Below, in pieces: positions 40,570-49,957 of a DNA stretch of 64,000 nt (positions within the stretch are counted from its first letter, which is position 1; the number at the start of each line of letters is the position of its first letter). The notes beneath the pieces were generated by a model, which made no database searches, was not told the DNA's origin, and saw nothing but the letters and a program-made list of their open reading frames with translations. Source of the DNA: Actinoplanes subtropicus (lineage in GTDB: Bacteria; Actinomycetota; Actinomycetes; Mycobacteriales; Micromonosporaceae). The stretch spans positions 248,001-312,000 of the forward strand of contig NZ_JOJL01000001.1 of NCBI RefSeq assembly GCF_000721705.1. The letters run 5' to 3'. The translations under genes were made by a program, and so were the position numbers.

Positions 40570-41592
40570 GTGGAGCTGGAGTTGCGGCACTTACGAATCG
40601 TGCTCGCCATCGCCGAGGCCGGCAGCGTGACAAAGGCTGCCGCCGCGCTCGGCCTTGCCCAGCCCGCGCTCACCACACAACTGCAGCGCATCGAGCGCAT
40701 TCTCGGTGGTGCGCTGTTCACCCGGGACCGCCGGGGCGTTCTTCCGACGCCGCTCGGCGATCTCGTGCTGGCCCGCGCCCGGGTGCTGATCCCGGCGGTC
40801 ACCGGGCTGCGCGACGAGGCCAGCGAGCTGATCACCGCGGGCGGCCCGGCCCGCTACCGGGTCGGCGCCACCAACGGGCCGATCGTGGCCGGCCTGGTGC
40901 GCCGGCTCAACGACGCGCACCCGGGCGGCCCGGTGTCGATCCACTCGACCTGGTCGGAGAACGAGGTCGCCCGGATGGCCGTCGAGGGCCGCCTCGACTA
41001 CGTCGTGCTCGGCGCGTGCGCCACCCCGCCGGGCGGGCTGCCGCCCGGGCTGACCTGGCAGGTCGTCTCCGTCGACGCGGTCTGGGTGCTGCTCAACGAG
41101 CGACATCCGCTGGCCGGGCGGGACGAGGTCGGGCTGGGCGAGCTGGCCGGGGAGCAGTGGATCACGGCGCCCGGCGACGGGTGCTTCAGCGAGTGCTTCG
41201 CGGCCGCCTGCGCCCGGGAGGGCTTCGCGCCGCGCACGCCGACCGAGATCGACGCCAGCAGCGCCTTCGACCTGGTCGCCGCGGGCGGGGCGATCGCGTT
41301 GTGCCAGGGCACCGTGCGGTCCGCGCCCGGCGTGGTCGCCGTTGCGCTGCGCGGGGTGCCGCTGCGCTGGCGGCATCTGCTGGGCTGGGATCCGGAGGGG
41401 CCGGCGGCCGGGCCGGCGGCGGAGGTGTTCGGCTTCGCGACGGAGGCGTATCTGGAGATCGTGGCGCACCGGCCGCGCTACTCCCGCTGGCTGGAAAGTC
41501 ATCCCCACCTCGGTGTGCAGAAGGCCGTTACGTTGCTGCACCGCCCGAGCCGGCCCGGCTTTCTCGGCCGGAACGACCCGATGATCGCGTAG
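40570..41592 (+). CDS. LysR-family transcriptional regulator
   Basis: The 340-residue regulator has an N-terminal winged helix (ELRHLRIVLAIAEAGSVTKAAAALGLAQPALTTQLQRIERILGGALFTRDRRG, residues 4-58) and a two-lobed effector domain (YRVGATNGPIVAGLVRRL, VEGRLDYVVLGACATPPGG, LLNERHPLAGRDEVGLGELAG). The C-terminus is about 40 residues longer than in typical LysR proteins. GTG 40570 appears leaderless. No divergent target gene is present, which is unusual for LysR; the next gene downstream has its own palindrome. Confidence 0.9.
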   Translation: MELELRHLRIVLAIAEAGSVTKAAAALGLAQPALTTQLQRIERILGGALFTRDRRGVLPTPLGDLVLARARVLIPAVTGLRDEASELITAGGPARYRVGATNGPIVAGLVRRLNDAHPGGPVSIHSTWSENEVARMAVEGRLDYVVLGACATPPGGLPPGLTWQVVSVDAVWVLLNERHPLAGRDEVGLGELAGEQWITAPGDGCFSECFAAACAREGFAPRTPTEIDASSAFDLVAAGGAIALCQGTVRSAPGVVAVALRGVPLRWRHLLGWDPEGPAAGPAAEVFGFATEAYLEIVAHRPRYSRWLESHPHLGVQKAVTLLHRPSRPGFLGRNDPMIA

Positions 41593-41666
41593 GAATCTCG
41601 GCGGGTGCCCAGCATGCCGGTCGGAGGTGAGATCCGGCTAATGTCAAAACATCCATAGATGTACGG

Positions 41667-41688
41667 CTATGGAAAGTTTCCATAGACT
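41667..41688 (+). promoter_or_regulatory. operator-like palindrome overlapping a leaderless -10 box
   Basis: CTATGGAAAGTTTCCATAG (41667-41685) is a perfect 9-bp-arm palindrome. Its right arm runs into TAGACT (41683-41688), a TANNNT -10 box seven bases before GTG 41696. A second smaller inverted repeat, ACATC-CATA-GATGT, lies at 41649-41662. A repressor bound here would block the -10 box directly. Confidence 0.55.
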
Positions 41689-41695
41689 GGAGTGC

Positions 41696-42349
41696 GTGCA
41701 GGCCGGGGTGGTGCTGATCAGCCTCGCCGCGCTGGCGGTCTCGCTCTACGGCATCCTCGAGCGGCGCGGCGCGGCGCGCCGGGCTGAGCGGCTACGCTTC
41801 GCCACCCTGGTCGATGATCTCAACAATCTGCGCCTCGCCTACCGCCATCCGACCACCGCCCTCGAGTTCGGGGACGAGGCGGCCTTCGTGAACGCCCGGG
41901 CCGAGCTGCTCGCCGTGCAGGCCTTCCTGCTGCGGAACCGGCTGCACGACATCACCAGCCCGGAGTACCGGACGCTGGCGTTCGCGCTCAGCCGCTCCGG
42001 CTATCCGGCCGAGGCCGATCAGAGCTGGCGGGAGGCGCTGCTCGCGGCCGGCGAGGAGGGGCCGACCCAGCAGCTGTTCGCCCACCGCGGCTATGCGTTC
42101 TTCCTGTTCGCCGCCGGCCGGCCGGGGGAGGCGCGGGACCAGATGCGGCTCGGGCTCCAGGCAATCGGGTCGGCCGACGACAACGCCCGGATCCACCAGA
42201 TCAAGACCTATGTGTACTGGGCGATCGAGGAGCGGACGGCCGGCGGGGAGGAGGCCGAGCTCCGGGAGCGGGCCGAGCAGGAGATCGGGCTGCTGGACAA
42301 CGAGCACGCCCGGCGCCGGATGCGGGCCTTCCTGGAGAGCCCGGACTAG
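41696..42349 (+). CDS. membrane-anchored helical (TPR-like) protein of unknown function
   Basis: From GTG 41696 the 217-residue product starts with one membrane helix (QAGVVLISLAALAVSLYGIL), then an Arg-rich stretch and about 180 residues of helical hairpins with TPR-like spacing (EYRTLAFALSRSGYPAEADQSWREALLAAGEEGPTQQLFAHRGYAFFLFAAGRPGEARDQM). An ATG at 41669 is in frame but lies inside the operator palindrome and before the -10 box, so the later GTG is preferred. The stop overlaps the convergent histidine kinase stop by four bases. Function unknown. Confidence 0.72.
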   Translation: MQAGVVLISLAALAVSLYGILERRGAARRAERLRFATLVDDLNNLRLAYRHPTTALEFGDEAAFVNARAELLAVQAFLLRNRLHDITSPEYRTLAFALSRSGYPAEADQSWREALLAAGEEGPTQQLFAHRGYAFFLFAAGRPGEARDQMRLGLQAIGSADDNARIHQIKTYVYWAIEERTAGGEEAELRERAEQEIGLLDNEHARRRMRAFLESPD

Positions 42350-44226
42350 CGCTCGGTTGCCGAGGGCAGCAGGATCGTGAAGGTCGCGCCCTCGCCGGGG
42401 ACGCTGGCGACGGCGACCGTGCCCCCGTGCGCCTCGGCGAGCTTGCGCACGATCGCCAGGCCCAGCCCGCTGCCGCCGGTCTGCCGGCTGCGCGACTTCT
42501 CCGGCCGCCAGAAGCGTTCGAAGACCAGGGCCTGCTGGCCGGCCGGGATTCCCGGGCCGGTGTCGGCCACGTCGATGGCCAGGCTTTCGCCGGCCGTACG
42601 GAGGGAAAGCGTCACCCGGCCGCCCGCCGGGGTGTGCCGCACGGCGTTGGCCACCAGGTTGCCGACGGCCTGCCGCAGCCGGATCGGGTCGGCCGTCAGG
42701 GGGTGCGACCTCGCGGCGACGGCCAGCGCGACACCGCTTCGCTCGGCGGCCGGCGCGAAGGCGTCCGCCACGGCGTGCAGGAGTTCGGCCGCGTCGATCG
42801 GCTGCGGGTGCAGCCGCAGCTCGCCCGCGTCGGCGGCGGAGAGGTCCTGCAGGTCGTCGATCACGTGCTGGAGCAGCAGCGCCTCCTCCAGCAGCGAGCT
42901 GACCAGCTCCCGGTCGAGCGGCACCACCCCGTCGTCGGCGGCCTCCAGCCAGCCGCGGATGTTGGTGACGGGGGTGCGCATCTCGTGCGCGATGTCGCCG
43001 ACCATCGCGCGGCGCAGCGCCTCGGTCTGCCGGCGGTGCTCGGCCATGTCGTTGAAGGCCGCGCCGAGGGCGGCGATCTCGTCCCGCCCGGTCACCCGGA
43101 CCCGGGCGCCGTCGTCGCCGCCGCGCATCCGGACGGCCGCGGCGGTCAGCGCCCGCAGCGGCCCGACCAGGCGCATGCCGACCAGCACGGTCACGCCGAT
43201 CGCGACGAGCAGCACGATCCCGGTGACGGCGACGATGCGGACCCGGCCGGCGGCCGACAGGTCGAGGCCGGCGGCGGGGAGCCGGGCGCCGGGGGCGGTG
43301 ACGAACAGCAGGGCCGGCGGGGCGACGTACGCGGCCAGTTGCTCGCGGCGGGAACTGGCCAGGCACGTTTCGACGGCCCGCCGGTAGTCGTCCGAGACCT
43401 GTATGGCGGACCGGCTCGTCCAGGTGCCGTTCAGCCCGGTCCGTACGGCGGGAAAGCCCTGCCGGCGCAGGCAGGTCCCGGAGAGGTCGTCGAGCCGGCG
43501 CAGCGCGGCCTGCTCGGTGGCGGTGTGCTGGGCCAGCCGATCGAGCAGGGGCGTGCAGTCGTTCGCGCCGTCCAGCTCGCCGGCCTGGGCCTCGATCCGC
43601 GGGCGGCCGCTCGGCTGGTCGACCACCTTGGCGTCGTCGGCCACCGGCGCGCCGGCCGGCCGAGCGGTTGTCTGCCGGCTTTTCTCGGCGGGTACCGGCA
43701 CGATTTCCGCCGTGGGCCGGCGCAGGCAGGCAACCGCCTCGTCGGCGATCGCGCGCAGGCCGGCACGTTCGGCGGCGGTGAGCGCGTACGGCCCGACCGC
43801 GCGCGGGTCGATCCGGTCGGCGGCGGCGTTCTCACCGGCGTCCTCGCCGGCGTTCTCGCCGGCGTTCTCGCCGGCGTCGAGCGGGTCGACGGTGGCCGAC
43901 GGCCGCTCCGGCAGCGTGCCGCCCGCGGTCTGGGCCAGCGGGAGCCGGTCGGGGTCGGTGACCACGATGCGGCGGCCGGTGGCGCCGGCCAGCGACCGCA
44001 TCAGCGGCGCGGCGCCGGCCCAGTCGTGGTGGGTGGCGGCGTAGCCGAGCAGCGCGTCGTAGATCCTGGCGTCGTCGCTGAGGGCCTGCCCCTGCTCCTG
44101 CTGGATGGCGCGGGTCGTGGTGCGGACGGCGAGCCAGGCCGTGCCGGCCACGGAGAGCACCGACACCAGCACGGAGACGGCGAGCAGCCGCACCAGGAGG
44201 CCGCCGCGCAGCCGCCGGTCAGCCAT
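42346..44226 (-). CDS. HAMP-containing sensor histidine kinase
   Basis: The 626-residue kinase has a first transmembrane helix (about residues 11-33), a 290-residue extracellular sensor, a second helix (about 330-350), HAMP, a HisKA domain with GDIAHEMRTP (phospho-acceptor H414), and HATPase_c with NLVANAVRHTPAGG, DTGPGIP and GGSGLGLAIVRKLAEAHGG. The sensor contains a four-residue repeat AGENAGENAGEDAGEN (residues 118-133) and several Cys that could pair. It overlaps the response regulator by eight bases. The divergent efflux-like genes are probable targets of this pair. Confidence 0.93.
   Translation of the reverse strand: MADRRLRGGLLVRLLAVSVLVSVLSVAGTAWLAVRTTTRAIQQEQGQALSDDARIYDALLGYAATHHDWAGAAPLMRSLAGATGRRIVVTDPDRLPLAQTAGGTLPERPSATVDPLDAGENAGENAGEDAGENAAADRIDPRAVGPYALTAAERAGLRAIADEAVACLRRPTAEIVPVPAEKSRQTTARPAGAPVADDAKVVDQPSGRPRIEAQAGELDGANDCTPLLDRLAQHTATEQAALRRLDDLSGTCLRRQGFPAVRTGLNGTWTSRSAIQVSDDYRRAVETCLASSRREQLAAYVAPPALLFVTAPGARLPAAGLDLSAAGRVRIVAVTGIVLLVAIGVTVLVGMRLVGPLRALTAAAVRMRGGDDGARVRVTGRDEIAALGAAFNDMAEHRRQTEALRRAMVGDIAHEMRTPVTNIRGWLEAADDGVVPLDRELVSSLLEEALLLQHVIDDLQDLSAADAGELRLHPQPIDAAELLHAVADAFAPAAERSGVALAVAARSHPLTADPIRLRQAVGNLVANAVRHTPAGGRVTLSLRTAGESLAIDVADTGPGIPAGQQALVFERFWRPEKSRSRQTGGSGLGLAIVRKLAEAHGGTVAVASVPGEGATFTILLPSATER
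43825..43878 (-). repeat. 12-bp in-frame tandem repeat in the kinase sensor domain
   Basis: GGCGTTCTCGCC-type units occur four and a half times (43825-43878), coding on the minus strand for AGENAGENAGEDAGEN. The unit length keeps the frame, so copy number can vary without breaking the kinase. Confidence 0.85.
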
Positions 44227-44905
44227 CGGCCAGCTTGTAGCCCACGCCGTACACGGTGAGCAGCCGCACCGGGTGGCCCGGATCCGGCTCGATCTTCCGG
44301 CGGAGGTTCATGACGTGCACGTCGACGGTGCGGGCGGTCACGTACGAGTCGAACCCGTGCAGGTGGCGCAGCAGCTGGTCGCGGGTGAACACCCGGCCGG
44401 GCTCGGCGGCGAGCACCCGGAGCAGCTGGAACTCGCCCGGCGTGCAGGCCACCGGCTCGGTGCCGGCGCGCACCTCGTGGCGTACCGGATCGACCTGCAG
44501 CGTCCCCACCCGCAGGATCGGATCGACCGGGCGGGCCGCCGGCCGGGTGCGGCGCAGCAGGGTGCGCACCCGGGCGGCGAGCTCGCGCGGGCTGTACGGC
44601 TTGGTCAGGTAGTCGTCGGCGCCGAGATCGAGGCCGAGCAGCAGGTCGTCCTCGGTGCTGCGGGCGGTCAGCACGAGCACCGGCAGGTCGCTGTCGCGGC
44701 GCAGCACCCGGCACACGTCGAGGCCGTCGACGCGTGGCATCATCACGTCGAGCACGAGCAGGTCGGGCGGGTTGCGACGGACCTCCTCGAGGGCGGCCCG
44801 GCCGTCGCCGACCACGGCCACGGCGTGCCCCTCGTGCTCGAGGTAGCGCCGGACCAGCTCGGCCTGTTTCGGATCGTCCTCGGCGACCAGCACATAGGCA
44901 CCCAC
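44219..44905 (-). CDS. OmpR/PhoB-type response regulator
   Basis: The 228-residue regulator has a receiver domain (VLVAEDDPKQ, phospho-acceptor D53 in LVLDVMMPRVDG, LTARS, DYLTKPYSPREL) and a C-terminal winged helix (RHEVRAGTEPVACTPGEFQLLRVLAAEPGRVFTRDQLLRHLHG, TVDVHVMNLRRKIEPDPGHPVRLLTVYGVGYKL). GTG 44905 is preferred because the receiver fold starts there and TAGACT lies seven bases upstream, so the mRNA is probably leaderless. The kinase gene follows, overlapping by eight bases. Confidence 0.93.
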   Translation of the reverse strand: MGAYVLVAEDDPKQAELVRRYLEHEGHAVAVVGDGRAALEEVRRNPPDLLVLDVMMPRVDGLDVCRVLRRDSDLPVLVLTARSTEDDLLLGLDLGADDYLTKPYSPRELAARVRTLLRRTRPAARPVDPILRVGTLQVDPVRHEVRAGTEPVACTPGEFQLLRVLAAEPGRVFTRDQLLRHLHGFDSYVTARTVDVHVMNLRRKIEPDPGHPVRLLTVYGVGYKLADG

Positions 44906-44918
44906 GGCGGCGAGTCTA
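44906..44918 (-). promoter_or_regulatory. leaderless-type -10 box for the response regulator gene
   Basis: On the minus strand TAGACT (44918 to 44913) is followed by seven bases and GTG 44905. The divergent lipoprotein gene starts 103 bp away, leaving a short shared regulatory region. Confidence 0.5.
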
Positions 44919-45007
44919 GGTCGGCCCGGGAGCGGCACACAGGCCGGGAACGGGAGGACTACCGGATCACAACAGGTTCCTGACAAGTGATCGACACAGT
45001 TCCCGGC

Positions 45008-45586
45008 ATGCCTCGATACCGAATTCTCCGGCTGGTGGCGGCCGTCGCGCTGCTCGGCGCGTGCGGCTCGGCGCCCCAGCCGGCCTCGAAGATCGCGACC
45101 CTGACCAGCGGCGCGCCGACCACCGCCGCCTCGGGCGGTGCCGCGTCGGGCGGCCCCGCGGGGCCGGAGCAGGGCACCCGGTGGCGGCTGGACTCAACCG
45201 ACGAGGAGCAGATCCAGCTCGTCGAGCAGTATCAGGAATGCCTGTTCCAGCACGGCGTCAAGGAGAAGCCGCGGGACAGGAACGCCATGACGGTGGCCGG
45301 GAAGACGAAGCACAACCTGGACGAGAGCGGCGAGCCCAAGGCCGCGTACGCGGCGTGTGCCCCGAAGAAGCCGCTGCCGCCGGTGGAGCTCGACCCGAAC
45401 GCCAACCCGAACTTCGCCGCGCAGTGGGCGGACAACGTCCGCTGCCTGCGCGCCCACGGCCTCAATGTGCACGCGACCGAGCCGGGCAGCTGGACCTATG
45501 ACACCGCCGACACCAAGGTGCCCGACAACGAGCCGCAACTGGAGCACGACTGCCTGCTGGAAGTCTTCGGTGGCAAGAAGAAGTAG
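45008..45586 (+). CDS. secreted lipoprotein of unknown function
   Basis: From ATG 45008 the 192-residue product has a lipoprotein signal peptide (MPRYRILRLVAAVALLGACGS, lipobox LGAC) and a small-residue linker. A compact domain follows with conserved-looking Cys in QYQECLFQHGVKE, YAACAPKKP, VRCLRAHGL and EHDCLLEVF, giving four Cys that could form two disulphides. The alternation of ECLFQHG and RCLRAHGL looks like two related helical units. It is the first gene of the export operon and overlaps the adaptor gene by 17 bp, so it probably works at the outer face with it. Confidence 0.8.
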   Translation: MPRYRILRLVAAVALLGACGSAPQPASKIATLTSGAPTTAASGGAASGGPAGPEQGTRWRLDSTDEEQIQLVEQYQECLFQHGVKEKPRDRNAMTVAGKTKHNLDESGEPKAAYAACAPKKPLPPVELDPNANPNFAAQWADNVRCLRAHGLNVHATEPGSWTYDTADTKVPDNEPQLEHDCLLEVFGGKKK

Positions 45587-46613
45587 CCTGCTGGCCGGCG
45601 TCGCCGTGGTGGCCGCCCTCGCCGCCGGCGGCTGGGCCGTCGCCGAGCGGCCGGGCCGGGCGCCGGCCGTCGCGGCCGACGTCACCCCGTCCCTGACCAC
45701 CACCTCCGTGAAGCGCGCCGACCTCGCCGACGAGCGGCTGTTCTCCGGCACGCTCGGCTTCGGCGCGGACCGCAAGGTGCAGGGCACCGGCGCCGGCGTG
45801 GTCACCCGCCTGCCCGCGGTCGGCACGCCGGTCACCCGCGGCACCCGGCTCTACCGGGTCGACGACCAGCCGGTCGTCGTGTTCTACGGCGACACCCCGC
45901 CGTTCCGGGCCATCGACCGGCCCGGCCTGGTCGGCAGCGACGTGCTCCAACTGCGCCGCAACCTCGCCGCGCTCGGCTTCCCGACCTGGTCGGTGCACGC
46001 CGACGCGGCCGACCAGTCGCTGCTCGCCGCGCTCAGGTCCTGGCAGGCGAAGCTCGGCGTCGCCGCCCCCGGAACGCTGAAACCGGGCCAGATCGTGGTG
46101 GTCGGCGGGCCCGGCCGGGTCAGCGCCCTCGACGCCGACCCCGGGTCGCCGGCCGCCGGGCCGATCCTGCGGCTGTCCTCGACCAGCCGGGTGGTGACGG
46201 TGCCGATGAGCGCCGTCGACGCCGGCACGGTGACCCGTGGCGCCCGGGTGACGATCACGCTGCCGGACGCTCGCGAGACACCCGGCACGGTCACCGCGAT
46301 CAGCCGCACGATCACCCAGACGCCCGACTCGGACGAGCCGCCGAAGGTCACCGTCACCATCACCCCCGGCACGACGAAGGACGTCGCCTCGCTCGACGCG
46401 GCGCCGGTCCAGGTCCGCTTCACGACCGCGGCCCGCCGGAACGTCCTCACCGTCCCGGTCGGCGCGCTGGTCGCGCTGCGCGAGGGCGGGTACGCCGTGC
46501 AGCGCCCCGACGGGTCCCTGATCGCCGCCGCCACCGGGGTCTTCGCGGGCGGCCTGGTCGAGGTCAGCGGGCCGGGCATCGCCGAGGGCCTGACGGTGGT
46601 GACGAGCCCGTGA
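45570..46613 (+). CDS. ABC-exporter membrane-fusion/adaptor protein with peptidoglycan-binding domain
   Basis: The 347-residue protein has an N-terminal membrane anchor ([23 protein letters not shown]), an RND/HlyD-like barrel region ([55 protein letters not shown]), an inserted peptidoglycan_binding_1 unit ([36 protein letters not shown]), and a beta-rich end ([21 protein letters not shown]). This design is common in actinobacterial MacAB-like systems, where the adaptor links a MacB-type ABC pump to the wall. GTG 45570 overlaps the lipoprotein gene; the stop overlaps the ATPase start by four bases. Confidence 0.88.
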   Translation: MARRSSLLAGVAVVAALAAGGWAVAERPGRAPAVAADVTPSLTTTSVKRADLADERLFSGTLGFGADRKVQGTGAGVVTRLPAVGTPVTRGTRLYRVDDQPVVVFYGDTPPFRAIDRPGLVGSDVLQLRRNLAALGFPTWSVHADAADQSLLAALRSWQAKLGVAAPGTLKPGQIVVVGGPGRVSALDADPGSPAAGPILRLSSTSRVVTVPMSAVDAGTVTRGARVTITLPDARETPGTVTAISRTITQTPDSDEPPKVTVTITPGTTKDVASLDAAPVQVRFTTAARRNVLTVPVGALVALREGGYAVQRPDGSLIAAATGVFAGGLVEVSGPGIAEGLTVVTSP

Positions 46614-47296
46614 CGACCGTGCTGGCCGTCGAGGACGTCACCCGCGAGTACCCGGGCGGCGTCACCGCCCTCGACCGGGTCTCGCTGCGGATCGCCGCCG
46701 GCGAACTGCTGGCCGTCGTGGGCCCGTCCGGCTCCGGCAAGTCGACCCTGCTCAACATCATGGGCACGCTCGACCTGCCCAGCCGCGGCACGGTCCGGGT
46801 CGGCGGCGAGGACGTCACCCGGCTCTCCGACCGCCGGCTGTCCGACCTGCGCGGCCGCCGCCTCGGCTTCGTCTTCCAGCAGTTCCACCTGATCGAAGGG
46901 CTCAACGCCGTGGAGAACGTGGCCACCGGCCTGGTGTACGCGGGGGTGCCGGCCCGCCGGCGCGGCCCGCTCGCCGCGGCCGCCCTCGAGCGGGTCGGGC
47001 TCGCGCACCGGCTCGGCCACCGGCCGCACCAGCTCTCCGGCGGCGAGAAGCAGCGGGTGGCGATCGCCCGGGCGCTGGTCATCGACCCGGCGCTGATCCT
47101 GGCCGACGAGCCGACCGGCGCGCTGGACACGGCGAACGGTGAGGCGGTGCTGGCCCTGCTGGCGGACCTCAACCGGGACGGCGCGACCATCGCCGTGATC
47201 ACCCATGACCGGGAGATCGCGGCCCGCCTGCCGCGCCGGATCACCGTCCGCGACGGCCGAGTGGTCGCCGACGAGGCCGGTGTCCCGTGCGGTTGA
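46610..47296 (+). CDS. MacB/LolD-type ABC transporter ATPase
   Basis: The 228-residue ATPase has Walker [17 protein letters not shown] (GPSGSGKS), the Q-loop [18 protein letters not shown], signature LSGGEKQR, Walker [14 protein letters not shown] and the H-loop VITHD. It matches the family that powers FtsX-like permeases in lipid, peptide or antibiotic export. GTG 46610 overlaps the adaptor stop (GTGA) and its own end overlaps the permease by ten bases, so the set is tightly coupled. Confidence 0.94.
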   Translation: MTTVLAVEDVTREYPGGVTALDRVSLRIAAGELLAVVGPSGSGKSTLLNIMGTLDLPSRGTVRVGGEDVTRLSDRRLSDLRGRRLGFVFQQFHLIEGLNAVENVATGLVYAGVPARRRGPLAAAALERVGLAHRLGHRPHQLSGGEKQRVAIARALVIDPALILADEPTGALDTANGEAVLALLADLNRDGATIAVITHDREIAARLPRRITVRDGRVVADEAGVPCG

Positions 47297-48471
47297 GCCC
47301 GGCGGACGTCGTACGGCTGGGGCTGCTCGGACCCCGTACCCGCAAGGCCCGCGCCGCCCTCTCCGCGCTGGGCATCGCGATCGGGATCGCCACGATGATC
47401 GTGGTGACCGGCATCCCCGCGTCGAGCGGCCGCGCCCTCGACGCCCGGCTGGCCGCGCTCGGCACCAACCTGCTGCGCGTGCAGCCGGTCGCCGAGGGTG
47501 ACAAGCCGGCGCCGCTGCCCACCGAGGCGGTCGGCATGGTGACCCGGATCGGCCCGGTCACCCGGGTCAGCGCGGTGGCCAACGTGCACGCGATCGTCCG
47601 CCGCTCCGACCTCGTCGACGAGCACGACGGCTCCGGGCTCACCGTGCTGGCGGGCCGCACCGACCTGCTGCCGGCGGTCGGGGGCCGGCTGCTCGCCGGC
47701 CGGTTCCTCACCGACGCCACCGAGCGTTTCCCGGTGGCGGTCCTCGGCGCGGCCGCGGCGGCCCGCCTCGGCTACGACCGGCTGCCCGCCGGGGCGCCCG
47801 CGCCGCTGGTCAGCATCGGGAACCGCTGGTTCAGCGTGACCGGCATCCTCGCGCCCGTGCCGCTCGCCGCCGACCTCGACCAGTCCGTCATCGTCGGCTG
47901 GGACGCCGCCCGCCGCCTGCTCGGCTTCGACGGCCACCCGACAGTCCTCTATGTACGGTCGGCGGAGAGCGCCGTGGAGGACGTGCGAGCGGTCCTGCCC
48001 GCCACGGTCAACCCGCGGCTGCCCGGTCTCGTCCAAGTGAGCCGCCCGTCGGACGCGCTGGCCGCCAAGCGCGCCGCGGCCAACGCCTTCGGCGCGCTCG
48101 TGCTCGGCCTGGCCGGCGTGTCCCTGCTGGTCGGCGGCGTGGGGGTGGCCAACACGATGGTCATCTCGGTGCTCGAACGCCGCCGCGAGATCGGCCTGCG
48201 CCGCGGTCTGGGCGCCCACCGCGGCCAGATCCGGTTGCAGTTCCTCGCCGAGTCGGTGGCGCTGTCCACTTTGGGCGGCGTCGCGGGCACGGCGCTGGGC
48301 GTCACCGCCGTATTCGCGTACGCCACCGGGCAGTCCTGGCCGGTGGCGATCCCGCCATGGTCCGCCGCCGGGGGCCTGGGCGGCGCCGTGCTGGTCGGCG
48401 CGGTGGCCGGCGTCTACCCGGCCATCCGGGCCGCCCGGCTGACGCCGGTGGAGGCGTTGGCGGCTCAGTGA
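47287..48471 (+). CDS. MacB-type FtsX-like ABC transporter permease
   Basis: The 394-residue permease has a first helix after [24 protein letters not shown], a large extracellular MacB_PCD domain (about residues 45-260) and three C-terminal helices with [46 protein letters not shown], the FtsX coupling motif. With the ATPase and adaptor it should act as a mechanotransmitting exporter rather than a classical channel. The substrate is not evident; a divergent two-component pair makes a cell-envelope or antibiotic-stress role plausible. Its stop overlaps the convergent PEBP gene by seven bases. Confidence 0.92.
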   Translation: MRLSPADVVRLGLLGPRTRKARAALSALGIAIGIATMIVVTGIPASSGRALDARLAALGTNLLRVQPVAEGDKPAPLPTEAVGMVTRIGPVTRVSAVANVHAIVRRSDLVDEHDGSGLTVLAGRTDLLPAVGGRLLAGRFLTDATERFPVAVLGAAAAARLGYDRLPAGAPAPLVSIGNRWFSVTGILAPVPLAADLDQSVIVGWDAARRLLGFDGHPTVLYVRSAESAVEDVRAVLPATVNPRLPGLVQVSRPSDALAAKRAAANAFGALVLGLAGVSLLVGGVGVANTMVISVLERRREIGLRRGLGAHRGQIRLQFLAESVALSTLGGVAGTALGVTAVFAYATGQSWPVAIPPWSAAGGLGGAVLVGAVAGVYPAIRAARLTPVEALAAQ

Positions 48472-48989
48472 CTCACGAGGCCGATCAGGGTGCCCTGGGC
48501 GGCGGTGGACTTGGCGATCGCCGCGAAGGCGTCGTCGAGGGACGAAGCGTCGATCGTCTTGGTCAGGGCGTACACGGTGAAGTGGTAGTGGTGGGTGCCG
48601 GAGGGCGGGCAGGGCGGCGTCCAGCCCGCCGTGCCGCCGGTGTTCTTCAGCTCGTGGGCGCTCGCGGGCAGCGTGTCGCCGACCGAGGTGGTGCCGGCCG
48701 GCAGGTCGAGGACCACCCAGTGGTAGAAGTTCCCGCTCGGGGCGTCCGGATCAACCACGACGATGGCGTACGCCGCGGCGCCGCCCCCGCCGGTCCAGGC
48801 CAGTGGCGGGCGGTGCCCCGCGCCGGAACAGGTGAACTCGGCCGGGATCGTGCCGCCCTCCCGGAACGCCGTGCTGGTGACGGTGATCGTCGCGGAGGCG
48901 GCCGGGGCGGGCGGGGCCGGTGCGTCACCGCCGCAGCCGGTCAGGGCCAGGGGCAGGGCGAGGGCGGCGAGCCATCCGCGTCGGGTCAC
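48465..48989 (-). CDS. PEBP (YbhB/YbcL, Raf-kinase-inhibitor-like) lipoprotein
   Basis: The 174-residue protein has a lipoprotein signal ([21 protein letters not shown], lipobox LTGC) and the PEBP fold: [57 protein letters not shown] with the ligand-pocket DPDAP and HW, and [15 protein letters not shown] with GxHxYxF. Bacterial members are of unclear function and may bind phosphate-bearing ligands. GTG 48989 starts the signal peptide, and TAGAAT eight bases upstream suggests a leaderless message. Confidence 0.9.
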   Translation of the reverse strand: MTRRGWLAALALPLALTGCGGDAPAPPAPAASATITVTSTAFREGGTIPAEFTCSGAGHRPPLAWTGGGGAAAYAIVVVDPDAPSGNFYHWVVLDLPAGTTSVGDTLPASAHELKNTGGTAGWTPPCPPSGTHHYHFTVYALTKTIDASSLDDAFAAIAKSTAAQGTLIGLVSH

Positions 48990-49009
48990 GGAAGGACATT
49001 CTAGGGCGA

Positions 49010-49957
49010 TTACCCGGCGCCCTGGGCCCACCACTCGGCGGCCACCAACTCGGCGACGAGGGTTTCGGTCCATCGGCGTACGCGCAGATCGTCGTCATGC
49101 CGGAAGCGGACCACCTGGGCCGCGCCCGGCACCTCGCCGCCCACCGAGACGATCGTCGAGCCGCGGCCGTGCAGCCACTCCAGGGCCGGGCCGTCGTAGC
49201 GGGAACCGGGGAAGAGCAGCGCCCGGTAGCGCAGGGTCTTGGTGAGGTAGACATCCACATGCGACCAGTCGCCGGTCTCGCAGCCGTCCGCGGGGACGCG
49301 CGGGCCCTCGCGGAACATCAGCGCCGACTGCAGGGCCGAGGAGATCCGCTCGACCGGGGCGATCGGGAAGACGCCGTCGCCCTTGAGCAGGTCGCCGCAG
49401 CGGGCCAGCCACTCCGGGCGGCGGGTCAGCAGGTCGTCGGTGGCCTCGGCGGCCGCGACGATCGGGGTGAGACCGCCGCCGGTCAGCTGGTCGACCAGGG
49501 CGTCCAGCAGGATCTGGGTGTGCTGGAAGGAGCGGCAGGCCACGCCGCCCCGCTCGGCGCCGGCGTGCATCACGACGGTGTGGGCGGCGGCTTGCGCAAG
49601 TGGGGAGTCGGGCTCGTTGGTCAGGGCCACATAGGACGGGAGAGCCGCGACGGCGTCGAGGGTTTCCTGGCTGGTGCCGGAGGCGGAGATCGCTACTACC
49701 AGGGAGTCGTCGCTCGGGGGCGGGGTGCCCTCGGCCGAGGCGTACTCGGCGGACGCGTCGAGGCCGGCCACCCGGAGGCGGCGGGCGGCGACCTGGGCGG
49801 CGTACCGGGAACTGCCCATGCCCAGGAAGATCACCCGGCGGGCCCGGCGGACGAACTCCCACGGGCGGTGGGTGGCCAGGTGGGCGGCGAGGGCGCGCAG
49901 GGTGGCCGGCTTGGCCTCCAGGTCGGCTCGGAACAGTGCCGGATCCACGGCGATCAC
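49010..49957 (-). CDS. SIS-domain sugar isomerase/deaminase-like protein
   Basis: The 315-residue protein has two SIS modules without a glutaminase domain: RVIFLGMGSSRYAAQVAARRLRVAG and VVAISASGTSQETLDAVAAL in the first, and DGVFPIAPVERISSALQSALMFREGPRVPADGCETGDWSHVDVY in the second. It should isomerise or deaminate an amino-sugar phosphate. It is last in a minus-strand operon with the kinase-like gene, which it overlaps by four bases (GTGA), and the TetR gene. The kinase partner suggests a sugar-6-phosphate as substrate. A second, distinct SIS protein is encoded at 19478. Confidence 0.85.
   Translation of the reverse strand: MIAVDPALFRADLEAKPATLRALAAHLATHRPWEFVRRARRVIFLGMGSSRYAAQVAARRLRVAGLDASAEYASAEGTPPPSDDSLVVAISASGTSQETLDAVAALPSYVALTNEPDSPLAQAAAHTVVMHAGAERGGVACRSFQHTQILLDALVDQLTGGGLTPIVAAAEATDDLLTRRPEWLARCGDLLKGDGVFPIAPVERISSALQSALMFREGPRVPADGCETGDWSHVDVYLTKTLRYRALLFPGSRYDGPALEWLHGRGSTIVSVGGEVPGAAQVVRFRHDDDLRVRRWTETLVAELVAAEWWAQGAG

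Noticed and set aside
41669..41695. ATG 41669 as the start of the TPR-like membrane protein
   Set aside because: It lies inside a perfect operator palindrome and upstream of the TAGACT box; GTG 41696 fits the leaderless spacing and puts the membrane helix at the N-terminus.
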